From JBBIRT01 sp037441725 (GTDB lineage: Bacteria > Desulfobacterota > BSN033 > UBA1163): a stretch of 11,498 nt of DNA. Under the pieces are notes generated by a model. That model did not search any database. It worked only from the letters and a program-made list of their open reading frames with translations, and was not told the DNA's origin. The position numbers and the translations under genes were made by a program. The stretch is taken from the NCBI GenBank assembly GCA_037441725.1, contig JBBIRT010000105.1:1-11498 (forward strand), given 5' to 3'. This document shows, in pieces, positions 1 through 6,456 of the stretch. Position 1 is the stretch's first letter, and the number at the start of each line of letters is the position of its first letter.

Positions 1-239
1 CCGAGCAAAATGCCATAATTCAAGCCGCTTATCATGGGGTACAGATTAAGGGGGCAACCATCTATTCTACTACCCATCCTTGCATCATCTGTTCAAAGAT
101 GATCATCAATGCAGGAATTGAGAGGATTGTTTATGAGGAAGGGTATTCTGATCCGCTGGCTAAGAGGATGCTAAAGGAGTCTGGAATTAAGATTGAGAAG
201 TTTGACAGAAAAAAGGGAGGCCCGAAGTTAAAGCGATGA
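1..239 (+). CDS. dCMP/cytidine deaminase family protein (ComEB-like), 3' end only
   Basis: The reading frame is open from base 3 to a TGA at 237-239 and gives the last 78 residues of a zinc-dependent deoxycytidylate deaminase. The first full codons read EQNAI, which fits the end of the family's HAEQNAI motif, whose Glu is the catalytic proton shuttle. About 30 residues on, THPCIIC supplies the PCxxC pair of zinc-binding cysteines. The usual reaction is dCMP to dUMP, feeding dTTP synthesis in the cytoplasm. The 5' end and the zinc-binding His lie outside the window. Its stop overlaps the nrdR start (ATGA, 236-239), so the two are probably translationally coupled. A deoxynucleotide enzyme next to the ribonucleotide reductase repressor makes metabolic sense. 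ComEB is the name used for this subfamily in Firmicutes; a general cytidine deaminase is less likely given the HAEQNAI wording. Confidence 0.87.
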   Translation, partial: EQNAIIQAAYHGVQIKGATIYSTTHPCIICSKMIINAGIERIVYEEGYSDPLAKRMLKESGIKIEKFDRKKGGPKLKR

Positions 240-709
240 AATGTCCTTTCTGTAATCATCCTGAAAGTAAGGTGGTGGATTCTCGACTCGGAAAAGAGAA
301 AGATACCATTCGTCGGAGGAGGGAGTGTTTGGGCTGTCGTAAGCGATTTACCACAAGCGAAAGAGTGGAAGACACACTCCCCTTGGTCGTAAAAAAGGAT
401 GGAAGAAGAGAGACTTTTGATCGTTTAAAAATTCTTAATGGATTGAAGAAGGCCTGTGAGAAGAGACCCATCAGTATCGACCTCCTTGAAAAGATTGTCA
501 ATCGGATCGAGCTCTACTTTCAAGAGAGGGGGGAAAGGGAGATCAAGAGTTCGGAGATTGGAGAAAGGGTGATGGAAGAACTCCACCGCTTAGATGGAGT
601 GGCTTATGTCCGGTTTGCTTCGGTCTATCGACAATTTAAAGACATTCAGGAATTCATGAACGAATTAAAGGATCTTCTGGGAAATACAGAAGAGATCAAA
701 AGGAAATAG
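236..709 (+). CDS. nrdR: Transcriptional repressor NrdR
   Basis: This 157-residue protein has the standard NrdR layout and length. An N-terminal zinc ribbon has CPFC at residues 3-6 and CLGC at 31-34, with the Arg-rich stretch RRRRE just before the second pair. An ATP-cone domain follows at about 49-139, opening with VVKKDGRRETFDR. NrdR binds NrdR boxes upstream of ribonucleotide reductase genes and represses them in response to ATP/dATP bound in the cone. The ATG at 236 overlaps the stop of the upstream deaminase gene and is the natural start, because MKCPFC is the family N-terminus. It is followed 16 bases after its TAG stop by ribD. In many bacteria nrdR sits beside riboflavin genes and nusB, so its place here is conserved synteny and not evidence that it controls riboflavin synthesis. 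I see no ribonucleotide reductase gene in the window. Confidence 0.97.
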   Translation: MKCPFCNHPESKVVDSRLGKEKDTIRRRRECLGCRKRFTTSERVEDTLPLVVKKDGRRETFDRLKILNGLKKACEKRPISIDLLEKIVNRIELYFQERGEREIKSSEIGERVMEELHRLDGVAYVRFASVYRQFKDIQEFMNELKDLLGNTEEIKRK

Positions 710-725
710 TAAGTCCTAAATCACC

Positions 726-1895
726 ATGGCCTCATTCGCCCAAGTGATCCATCAGGAAGATGAGCATTGGATGAGACGAGCCCTTCGGATTGCAAAGAAG
801 GGAAGAGGAAGGACTTCACCCAATCCCATGGTTGGGGCTATTCTTGTCAAGGAGGGGAAGATTGTTGGCGAGGGATATCATGCTAAGGCAGGTGAATCTC
901 ATGCAGAGATCATTGCTCTAAATCGAGCTGGAGGAGAGGCAAAGGGAGCCACCCTCTATATTAACCTGGAACCCTGTGCGCATTATGGAAAGACTCCACC
1001 TTGTGCTCCACAGGTCATTGAATCGGGTGTGGTTCGGGTAGTGGTTGGGATGAAAGACCCCAATCCTTTAGTGCGTGGGAAGGGGTTAGAGATTCTTAAA
1101 AAGGCAGGTTTGGAAGTTCAGGTTGGAATCTTGGAGGAGGATTGTGGTCGATTAAATGAAGCCTATTGTAAATACATTTTAACCAAAGAGCCTTTTGTGA
1201 TATTAAAGATTGCCGCCACACTGGATGGAAGGATTGCAACACGAGAGGGAGAGTCTAAATGGATTTCTGGTGAGTCTTCAAGACGGTTCGTCCATCACTT
1301 GAGGGATCAAGTAGATGGGGTCCTCGTTGGCATTGGGACGATATTGAGGGATAACCCAATGCTTACGACACGGTTCAGGGGCGGAAGAAACCCCTTTCGA
1401 ATCATCTTAGACAGCCGATTGAAAATCCCAGAAGATGCAAAGGTCGTAGGGAGCGATCCCTCTAAATTAATTGTAATGACGACAGAATTTGCGCAGAGAG
1501 ATAAAAAGGAGAGGTTGGAGCAAAAAGGGGTACGGGTTTTCGTCCTTGATTCAGAGGCAGAGAGAGTCAATTTAAAAACCTGTCTTTCTAAGTTGGGGGA
1601 AATCGGGGTGGTGAGCCTATTGGTGGAGGGAGGAAGTGAGGTCAATGGTTCTTTCTTGGATAAAGAATTGGTCGATAAGTTTCTTTTCTTTCTCTCCCTA
1701 AAGTTAATAGGTGATCCCCAAGCCTTAGGAATGTTTCGTGGAAGGGGGATTTCCAAACTTCAAGATTCAATTGTTTTGAGGGATGTTAAAATAAGAAGAA
1801 TGGGAGAAGATGTTCTGATTGAGGGCTATCCAAGATATGGTGAATCCTTGAGATCGACTTGCGAACCAATGAAAGGTGCCTTTGGGATGGATTAA
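726..1895 (+). CDS. ribD: Bifunctional riboflavin biosynthesis protein RibD (deaminase and reductase)
   Basis: RibD performs two consecutive steps after GTP cyclohydrolase II: deamination of the diaminopyrimidinone and NADPH-dependent reduction of the ribosyl side chain. The 389 residues contain both domains. The N-terminal cytidine-deaminase-like domain has NPMVG (33-37), the zinc/catalytic HAE (59-61), and the cysteines of EPCAHYGKTPPC (Cys84, Cys93). The C-terminal reductase domain begins near 157 (FVILKIAATLDGRIA) and includes LVEGGS near residue 300. The length is slightly above the usual 360-380. No good ribosome site precedes the ATG at 726. GTG at 744 or ATG at 771 (Met16, with AGGAAG 11 bases upstream) are alternative starts; homology begins around DEHWM, just before Met16. 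The stop TAA shares its last base with the ATG of ribE (TAATG, 1893-1897), implying translational coupling. Confidence 0.96.
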   Translation: MASFAQVIHQEDEHWMRRALRIAKKGRGRTSPNPMVGAILVKEGKIVGEGYHAKAGESHAEIIALNRAGGEAKGATLYINLEPCAHYGKTPPCAPQVIESGVVRVVVGMKDPNPLVRGKGLEILKKAGLEVQVGILEEDCGRLNEAYCKYILTKEPFVILKIAATLDGRIATREGESKWISGESSRRFVHHLRDQVDGVLVGIGTILRDNPMLTTRFRGGRNPFRIILDSRLKIPEDAKVVGSDPSKLIVMTTEFAQRDKKERLEQKGVRVFVLDSEAERVNLKTCLSKLGEIGVVSLLVEGGSEVNGSFLDKELVDKFLFFLSLKLIGDPQALGMFRGRGISKLQDSIVLRDVKIRRMGEDVLIEGYPRYGESLRSTCEPMKGAFGMD

Positions 1896-2548
1896 TGTTC
1901 ACCGGGATCATAGAAGATAAAGGAAAGGTTAGGCGAGTTGAATATAGAGGGCAAGAGAAGAGGTTGGCCATTGAATTGCCACCCCATTTGACAGAAGTGC
2001 AACTCGGTGATAGTATTAATATTAATGGAGTTTGCTTGACCGTCACGCAGAAAGAGGGGCAGACCATAGAACTTGACCTATCACAAGAGACACTCCAGAA
2101 GACCATATTGGGGAATTTAAAAGTGGGAGATCAGGTTAATTTGGAAAGGGCATTAAAACTGAGCGATCGCCTTGGTGGACATATTGTTACAGGACATATT
2201 GACGGGATTGGAGAGATTATTGAAAAATGGGAGGAGAGAGATTTCCTTCAATTAAAAATAAGAATTCCAGAATCGGCTTCCCGTTATGTGGTTCAAAAAG
2301 GATCGATCGCCATTGATGGGATTAGCTTAACGGTCAATGAAATTCAAGGTGATGAGATTCAATTGACCCTCATTCCCTATACCATCAAAAAGACTACACT
2401 CATCCACAAAAGGATAGGGGATCAGGTCAATGTCGAGGTGGATATTTTAGGAAAATATGTAGAAAAACTCCTCGGCCAAGGAGAGAAAAAGTCAGAAAAA
2501 TTGAATTTATCCTTTTTAAAGGATCATGGCTTCATTAAAGGAGAATAG
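1895..2548 (+). CDS. ribE: Riboflavin synthase, alpha subunit
   Basis: This enzyme joins two molecules of 6,7-dimethyl-8-ribityllumazine to give riboflavin and a recycled pyrimidine. The 217-residue protein starts with the family N-terminus MFTGIIED and has two tandem lumazine-binding repeats. The first, roughly residues 1-96, contains GDSININGVCLTV. The second, roughly 97-195, opens with GGHIVTGHIDGIG and contains KGSIAIDGISLTV. The paired GV/ISLTV-type segments are the internal repeat signature. The start at 1895 is chosen because MFTGIIE is nearly invariant. The frame is open 12 codons further upstream, but that part lies inside ribD and has no homology. The gene follows ribD with a one-base overlap, and ribBA starts eight bases after its TAG stop. 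The symbol ribE is used here in the sense of riboflavin synthase; E. coli naming is ribC for this gene. Confidence 0.97.
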   Translation: MFTGIIEDKGKVRRVEYRGQEKRLAIELPPHLTEVQLGDSININGVCLTVTQKEGQTIELDLSQETLQKTILGNLKVGDQVNLERALKLSDRLGGHIVTGHIDGIGEIIEKWEERDFLQLKIRIPESASRYVVQKGSIAIDGISLTVNEIQGDEIQLTLIPYTIKKTTLIHKRIGDQVNVEVDILGKYVEKLLGQGEKKSEKLNLSFLKDHGFIKGE

Positions 2549-2556
2549 GGGTTATT

Positions 2557-2988
2557 ATGTTACATAACATTGAAGCAGCCTTAGAGGATATCCGCCAAGG
2601 GAAGATGGTGATCTTGGTAGATGACGAGGATAGGGAAAATGAAGGCGACCTTACCATGGCCGCTGAGAAGGTGACACCTGAAGCTATCAATTTCATGGCC
2701 AAATATGGTAGGGGATTGATCTGCCTTTCATTGACCGAAGAGAGGTTAAATGAACTTCGCCTTCCCATGATGGTTTCTGAAAACACCTCACGATTTCAGA
2801 CAGCGTTTACTGTTTCGATTGATGCCCGTAAGGGAGTCACCACAGGGATTTCAGCGGCTGATCGAGCTACCACGATCTTAACGGCAGTGGATGATCGTAC
2901 CCAGCCTGAGGATTTGGTTTCACCTGGGCATGTGTTTCCATTAAGAGCAAGGCGGGGAGGAGTATTGGTCAGAACGGGACAGTCTTAA
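2557..2988 (+). CDS. ribBA: RibBA, 5' fragment: N-terminal part of DHBP synthase domain, ended by an in-frame TAA
   Basis: This 143-residue fragment is the first two-thirds of 3,4-dihydroxy-2-butanone-4-phosphate synthase, which makes the four-carbon precursor of riboflavin from ribulose 5-phosphate. It shows the acidic metal/substrate loop DDEDRENEGD (about residues 22-31), GVTTGISAADR (about 93-103) and PGHVFPLRAR. The reading frame stops at TAA 2986-2988 just after RTGQS. In related proteins the sequence here continues as GQTE or GHTE, then into VDLARLAGL, and exactly that continuation follows in the same frame after the TAA. A single G-to-T change (GAA to TAA) explains the break. The fragment lacks the domain's C-terminal third, including the catalytic Glu of the FEI segment, so alone it should be inactive. 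Gln142 also replaces the His found in E. coli RibB (GHTE), a replacement I recall as common in bifunctional RibBA proteins. It starts eight bases after ribE. Confidence 0.85.
   Translation: MLHNIEAALEDIRQGKMVILVDDEDRENEGDLTMAAEKVTPEAINFMAKYGRGLICLSLTEERLNELRLPMMVSENTSRFQTAFTVSIDARKGVTTGISAADRATTILTAVDDRTQPEDLVSPGHVFPLRARRGGVLVRTGQS
2986..2988 (+). other. In-frame ochre codon interrupting ribBA
   Basis: The TAA lies in the same frame as the coding sequence on either side (2557 to 3768 is 404 codons with this one inside). The codons around it are TCT TAA GGA TCA GTG GAT, giving S-stop-G-S-V-D where the family has T-E-(G/A)-(S/A)-V-D. GAA to TAA is one base change. TAA and TAG both end other genes here (ribD, ribH, nusB, ilvE; nrdR, ribE), so a reassigned code is not supported. 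A GTG six bases downstream (2995) could act as a reinitiation codon, with AAGGA (2987-2991) only three bases before it. Confidence 0.9.
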
Positions 2989-2994
2989 GGATCA

Positions 2995-3768
2995 GTGGAT
3001 CTGGCAAGATTAGCAGGATTAAAACCAGGAGGTGTGATCTTTGAAATCATGATAGATGATGGGACCATGGCCAGGATGCCTGATCTCCAGATCTTTGCCA
3101 AGGAGCATGGTCTTAGGATCGTGACTATCGCAGATTTAATTAAATACAGGCTCAGTAAAGAATCCCTGGTTCGGAGGGTGGCCCAAGCAACCATACCTAC
3201 AAAGTATGGAGGGGTATTTACAGCCATTGCTTATGAGAACGATGTCGACTCCTATCATCATTTGGCCTTGGTTAAGGGAGAGATCAAACCTGAAGACAGA
3301 GTTCTCGTTAGGGTGCATTCTCAATGTTTGACCGGTGATGTCTTTGGGTCGAGACGATGCGATTGTGAGGAGCAACTTCATAAGGCCATGGAGATGGTGG
3401 AGAAGGAGGGCAAAGGAGTTATTGTCTACATGAGACAAGAGGGGAGAGGGATCGGGTTGGTCAACAAATTAAAGGCTTATTGCCTTCAGGATGCGGGTCG
3501 GGATACAGTGGAGGCCAATGAGGAGTTGGGTTTTAAAGCAGATATGAGGGATTATGGAATTGGAGCACAAATCCTTGCTGACCTTGGCCTTCATAAGATT
3601 CGCCTGATGACCAATAACCCTCGTAAGATCATCGGTCTTGAGGGATATGGGATTGAAGTGATTGAGAGGGTCCCAATAGAGACAAAACCTCATCAAGATA
3701 ATATCGAATATCTCAAGACCAAAGCCAGGAAGATGGGGCATCTTCTTTCCATAAAAGGCGGAGATTGA
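2995..3768 (+). CDS. ribA: RibBA, 3' fragment: end of DHBP synthase domain plus complete GTP cyclohydrolase II domain
   Basis: This in-frame continuation of ribBA would give 257 residues if translation restarts at GTG 2995. Residues 1-55 or so finish the DHBP synthase domain (VDLARLAGL, FEIM with its catalytic Glu, DDGTMARMPDL). The rest is a complete GTP cyclohydrolase II, which opens GTP to the diaminopyrimidine precursor of riboflavin. It carries the zinc site CLTGDVFGSRRCDC (Cys111, Cys122, Cys124), the catalytic region YMRQEGRGIGL, the substrate segment DTVEAN, and the conserved RDYGIGAQIL and TNNPRK motifs. The intact C-terminal domain suggests that selection on it is recent or continuing. 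Its expression would need stop read-through or reinitiation; the GTG is preceded by AAGGA at only three bases, closer than ideal. It may instead be one intact fusion gene broken by a sequencing error. ribH follows after 59 bases. Confidence 0.85.
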   Translation: MDLARLAGLKPGGVIFEIMIDDGTMARMPDLQIFAKEHGLRIVTIADLIKYRLSKESLVRRVAQATIPTKYGGVFTAIAYENDVDSYHHLALVKGEIKPEDRVLVRVHSQCLTGDVFGSRRCDCEEQLHKAMEMVEKEGKGVIVYMRQEGRGIGLVNKLKAYCLQDAGRDTVEANEELGFKADMRDYGIGAQILADLGLHKIRLMTNNPRKIIGLEGYGIEVIERVPIETKPHQDNIEYLKTKARKMGHLLSIKGGD

Positions 3769-3827
3769 GGATGACCTGTTGTTTCTAAGGGATAAGATGT
3801 TTCTTATAAGAAGGAGAGGGGGAGAGA

Positions 3828-4307
3828 ATGGTGAAGAACTTTGAGGGGAAATTGGTAGCCAAAGGGCTTAAATTTGGGATTGTTTTGAGCCGGTTTAATG
3901 ATTTTATTGGGGAGAGGTTGTTGGAAGGGGCCTTGGATGCCCTGAAACGATGTGGAGCGGAAGAGGGGGACCTTACGATCGCACGAGTTCCAGGGGCTTT
4001 TGAAATTCCTCTTATTGCTAAAAAAATGGCAGAGAGCGGTCGATTCGATGCCATCCTCTGCCTGGGATGTATCATCCGTGGAGCCACCCCCCATTTTGCT
4101 TATATCGCCAATGAGGTCACAAAAGGAATCGCTACCCTCTCCCTTGAGAATGAAATTCCCATCTCTTTTGGTGTTTTAATCACAGATAGCATTGAACAAG
4201 CGATTGAGAGGGCAGGGACCAAAGCGGGAAATAAAGGCTTTGATGCAGCGATGTCAGCCATTGAAATGGCTAACCTCATCAAGGAGTTAGGAAAGGGTAA
4301 AGCTTAA
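3828..4307 (+). CDS. ribH: 6,7-dimethyl-8-ribityllumazine synthase (beta subunit)
   Basis: Lumazine synthase condenses the pyrimidine product of RibD (after dephosphorylation) with the four-carbon phosphate from RibB, giving the substrate of RibE. It usually assembles as pentamers or icosahedral shells in the cytoplasm. The 159 residues match the family length. Visible motifs are SRFND (21-25, aromatic Phe stacking on the pyrimidine), VPGAFEIP (54-61), IRGATPHF (83-90) with the probable catalytic His89, SFGVL, and KAGNKGFDAA near 132-141 for phosphate binding. A strong ribosome site, AAGGAGAGGGGG, precedes the ATG at 3828. This gene has the best translation signal in the riboflavin group, which fits the high subunit number needed for the oligomer. 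nusB begins four bases after its TAA. Confidence 0.97.
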   Translation: MVKNFEGKLVAKGLKFGIVLSRFNDFIGERLLEGALDALKRCGAEEGDLTIARVPGAFEIPLIAKKMAESGRFDAILCLGCIIRGATPHFAYIANEVTKGIATLSLENEIPISFGVLITDSIEQAIERAGTKAGNKGFDAAMSAIEMANLIKELGKGKA

Positions 4308-4311
4308 ATTG

Positions 4312-4743
4312 ATGAGAAGGAGGAAATCAAGAGAATTCGCCCTACAGGTTCTCTATCAACTCAATATCACACATCAAGATGCTCATTCAGCGCTCCAACA
4401 GTTCGAGGAACATTTTTTGCAGAAGACAGGGGCGGATGATTTTTTCAAACGACTCGTCATTGGAGTTTTGGAACATCGTTCAACATTGGATCATCTCATT
4501 GAGCAATATTCTCGGCATTGGCAATTGGATCGTATTAATATTATTGATCGTAATATCCTTCGGATGGCCCTCTTTGAACTTCTTTATTGTGAAGAAATTC
4601 CTCCCAAGGTAACGATTAATGAAGCCATTGATCTTGGAAAACAGTATGGATCGGAGGATTCCGGAAGTTTTATCAATGGGATTTTAGATCGGATTCAGAA
4701 CGAAATCATTCGAAAACCCCTTCAACCCAAATCACCCTCCTAA
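4312..4743 (+). CDS. nusB: Transcription antitermination factor NusB
   Basis: NusB is a small all-helical RNA-binding protein that, with NusE (S10), binds boxA RNA and supports rRNA antitermination. The 143 residues fit the family. It opens with RRRKSREFALQVLYQ, the conserved N-terminal helix, and later has WQLDRINIIDRNILRMALFEL (about 67-87) and PPKVTINEAIDLGKQYG, then FINGILDR near the end. I chose ATG 4312 over the TTG immediately before it at 4309 because ATG is the better codon and the family N-terminus aligns there. Position directly after ribH is very common in bacteria and probably reflects shared transcription, not a shared function. A possible SD is AAGGAGTTAGGAAAGG inside the ribH end (about 4281-4296). 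Confidence 0.96.
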   Translation: MRRRKSREFALQVLYQLNITHQDAHSALQQFEEHFLQKTGADDFFKRLVIGVLEHRSTLDHLIEQYSRHWQLDRINIIDRNILRMALFELLYCEEIPPKVTINEAIDLGKQYGSEDSGSFINGILDRIQNEIIRKPLQPKSPS

Positions 4744-4776
4744 CCATTTGAGATTTAATGATGGTATTTCGAATGT

Positions 4777-5388
4777 ATGGACGTGATCGTCTCTAAAGAT
4801 CAAATGGATGTTCAAGAATGTGATGTGCTGGTCTTAGGATTTTTTAATGACCTGAGGCCACTCAAAGGATCAATGGGTTGGATTGATTGGAGATTCAATG
4901 GAAGGTTATCCCGTTTCTTCATCCATAAGCAGTTAACAGGCGAATGGAACGAAATGACCTTAATCCCTTCTCAAGGGAGGATCAAACCAAGGATGATCCT
5001 CCTTCTGGGGTTGGGGAGACGAAGAGAATATGATTCCCTGAGAATCCGGGAGATCCCTTCCTGTTTCTTAAAGACTTTAAAGAAATTGGATGTTCATAAT
5101 ATCTGTCCTTCCCTCCCCCATGGAGAGGATTTTGGTATTGATTGCAAGAATTTAGTCGAGATCCTCCTCGAAGGCATAGGGGACTGTCTTAATCTCGATG
5201 AATTTCAATCTGATAGGGATTGGATCAATCACCTCCGGCTTTTTTTCGCTGAGGGAAGGAAGCATTTCTCTGAGATGGTCACTGGGGTTCAGGTTGCCCA
5301 GTCCATGATGAAAGGTAAAATTCAAATCAATCTTTTGAAGACCTCTGATGATGATCCTCACGAAGCTCGACCTCGATCCTTTTTTTGA
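4777..5388 (+). CDS. Stand-alone M17 leucyl aminopeptidase N-terminal (macro-like) domain protein
   Basis: The 203-residue protein resembles the N-terminal domain of leucyl aminopeptidases (peptidase M17). ECDVLVLGFFNDLRPL at 14-29 is the first strand and loop, followed by a linker rich in aromatics (MGWIDWRFNG) and MILLLGLGRR at 73-82, the typical ILLLGLG strand of that fold. The zinc-binding catalytic domain with its NTDAEGRL motif is absent, and there is no room for it because the next gene is convergent and overlaps. It should therefore have no peptidase activity by itself. It may bind a ligand or partner; I recall similar free domains in Desulfobacterota but have not verified this. It lies 33 bases after nusB and is probably the last gene of the operon. 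No clear ribosome site precedes ATG 4777; ATG 4804 is an alternative start. The last 20 codons lie antisense to the epimerase gene. Confidence 0.72.
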   Translation: MDVIVSKDQMDVQECDVLVLGFFNDLRPLKGSMGWIDWRFNGRLSRFFIHKQLTGEWNEMTLIPSQGRIKPRMILLLGLGRRREYDSLRIREIPSCFLKTLKKLDVHNICPSLPHGEDFGIDCKNLVEILLEGIGDCLNLDEFQSDRDWINHLRLFFAEGRKHFSEMVTGVQVAQSMMKGKIQINLLKTSDDDPHEARPRSFF

Positions 5389-6307
5389 AATATTGAAGGG
5401 TTCTCTTTAAACCTTCCTGTCTGTTAATCCGGGGTTCCCATTTTAATATCTTTTTTGCCTTTGTGATATCGGGCTGTCTGACCTTTGGATCGTTTTGAGG
5501 TAATGGGCAAAAAGTAATCCGGCTTTTGCTCCCAGTGAGATGAATGATCTCTTTTGCAAAATCCAAAATGGTAATCTCTTCAGGATTCCCTAAATTCACA
5601 GGTTCCACCTCATCAGAATAGAGAAGTCTATGAATCCCGTCAATGAGGTCATCAACGTAGCAAAAGCTTCTGGTCTGAGAGCCATCCCCATAGACCGTGA
5701 GGTCCTCCCCTTTTAAAGCCTGGACCATGAAATTTGGGAGCACCCTTCCATCATCGAGGCGCATTCGAGGTCCATAGGTATTAAAGATACGGGCAATTCG
5801 AGTAGGGATATGATGGATTCGATGATAGGCCATGGTGAGGGCCTCAGCAAACCGTTTCGCCTCATCATAAACCCCTCTCGGAACAACAGGATCAACATTG
5901 CCTGGATAGGATTCGGACTGGGGATGGATCAGAGGGTCACCATAGACCTCTGAGGTGGAGGCAAGAAGAAACCTCGCCTTCTTTTCTTTTGCCAAGCCAA
6001 GGGCCTTGTGAGTGCCCAGGGATCCTACCTTTAGGGTTTGGATTGGGTAATCCAGGTAATCCTTAGGGCTGGCCAGTGATGCAAAATGAAGAATATTATC
6101 GAGTTTTCCATTCACATGGAGATAGTCTGTAACATCATACTTAATAAATTTAAAACGTTCATGGCCCATGAGATGTGCAATGTTTTCAATATTCTCTCTC
6201 TTGATCAAATTATCCATGCAGATCACTTCATGTCCCAGGGAAATAAAGAAATCACAGAGATGAGAACCAAGAAATCCTGCTCCACCTGTAATCAACGTCT
6301 TTTCCAT
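5327..6307 (-). CDS. NAD-dependent epimerase/dehydratase, probable UDP-glucuronate decarboxylase (UDP-xylose synthase)
   Basis: This 326-residue extended short-chain dehydrogenase probably converts UDP-glucuronate to UDP-xylose for surface polysaccharide synthesis. The NAD-binding Rossmann motif GGAGFLG is at 8-14. The catalytic set is Thr118/Ser119/Glu120 (ASTSEVYGDP), Tyr147 and Lys151 (YDEAK). The stretch HPQSESYPGNVDP, the segment RIFNTYGPRMRLDDGRVLPNF and YGDGSQTRSFCYVDD are typical of the decarboxylase branch. The GNVxP and SEVYGDP wording favours it over dTDP-glucose 4,6-dehydratase. The frame extends to 6349, but I chose ATG 6307 because GGGAGG lies six bases upstream (6314-6319 on the + strand) and the Rossmann fold starts immediately. 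The C-terminus is basic and hydrophilic and overlaps the convergent M17-domain gene by 62 bases. The gene appears to stand alone, without glycosyltransferase neighbours. Confidence 0.88.
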   Translation of the reverse strand: MEKTLITGGAGFLGSHLCDFFISLGHEVICMDNLIKRENIENIAHLMGHERFKFIKYDVTDYLHVNGKLDNILHFASLASPKDYLDYPIQTLKVGSLGTHKALGLAKEKKARFLLASTSEVYGDPLIHPQSESYPGNVDPVVPRGVYDEAKRFAEALTMAYHRIHHIPTRIARIFNTYGPRMRLDDGRVLPNFMVQALKGEDLTVYGDGSQTRSFCYVDDLIDGIHRLLYSDEVEPVNLGNPEEITILDFAKEIIHLTGSKSRITFCPLPQNDPKVRQPDITKAKKILKWEPRINRQEGLKRTLQYFKKRIEVELREDHHQRSSKD

Positions 6308-6346
6308 CCTGTTCCTCCCAATGGCACTCCCACAAAAACTAAAGAA

Positions 6347-6375
6347 CAAATAACATAGCTGAATTGACTTGTAAA
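6347..6375 (-). promoter_or_regulatory. Possible promoter for the epimerase gene
   Basis: On the - strand TTTACA (6375-6370) is followed after 17 bases by TATTTG (6352-6347), about 40 bases upstream of the chosen start codon. The -35 matches the sigma-70 consensus in four or more positions, but the -10 is weak. It lies in the 149-base divergent region where a promoter must exist. This assignment is by eye only. Confidence 0.25.
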
Positions 6376-6382
6376 CTTTATT

Positions 6383-6411
6383 TTGACAAATGATTTGAAA
6401 TAGGATAAAAA
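6383..6411 (+). promoter_or_regulatory. Probable sigma-70-type promoter for ilvE
   Basis: A perfect TTGACA (6383-6388) is followed after 17 bases by TAAAAA (6406-6411). The overlapping GATAAA (6404-6409) gives a 15-base spacing. It lies in an AT-rich divergent region 46 bases before the ilvE start, whose GGAGG ribosome site is at 6443-6447. No T-box, leader peptide or terminator-like attenuator is visible in this short leader. Confidence 0.42.
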
Positions 6412-6456
6412 GTTTTAATTATCGTAAGATTAAGTCATTTTTGGAGGAATCGATTT

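Noticed and set aside
1..2560. FMN riboswitch (RFN element) controlling the riboflavin genes
   Set aside because: The genes from the deaminase to ribBA are packed with overlaps or gaps of 16 bases or fewer. No RFN-sized leader exists in the window; one could lie upstream of it.
2986..2988. Genetic-code change making TAA a sense codon
   Set aside because: TAA ends ribD, ribH, nusB, ilvE and the nuclease gene at the expected places, and no other in-frame TAA interrupts a conserved gene here.
2557..3768. Frameshift as the cause of the ribBA split
   Set aside because: Both halves are in the same frame (2995 minus 2557 is a multiple of three) and family residues align up to and just after the TAA, so a substitution explains it without any insertion or deletion.
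3769..3827. Hairpin ATAAGA (3792-3797) / TCTTAT (3802-3807) before ribH as a terminator or riboswitch part
   Set aside because: The 6-bp AT-rich stem has no following T-run and leads straight into the ribosome site of ribH. It is too weak and too short to be an FMN riboswitch or terminator.
5389..6349. Hidden M17 catalytic domain after the N-terminal domain gene
   Set aside because: The + strand after 5388 has no long frame with an NTDAEGRL-type motif. The - strand epimerase fills the space.
6086..6358. 90-codon frame on the + strand across the epimerase 5' end
   Set aside because: It is antisense to the conserved Rossmann-fold coding region, with no domain or ribosome site.
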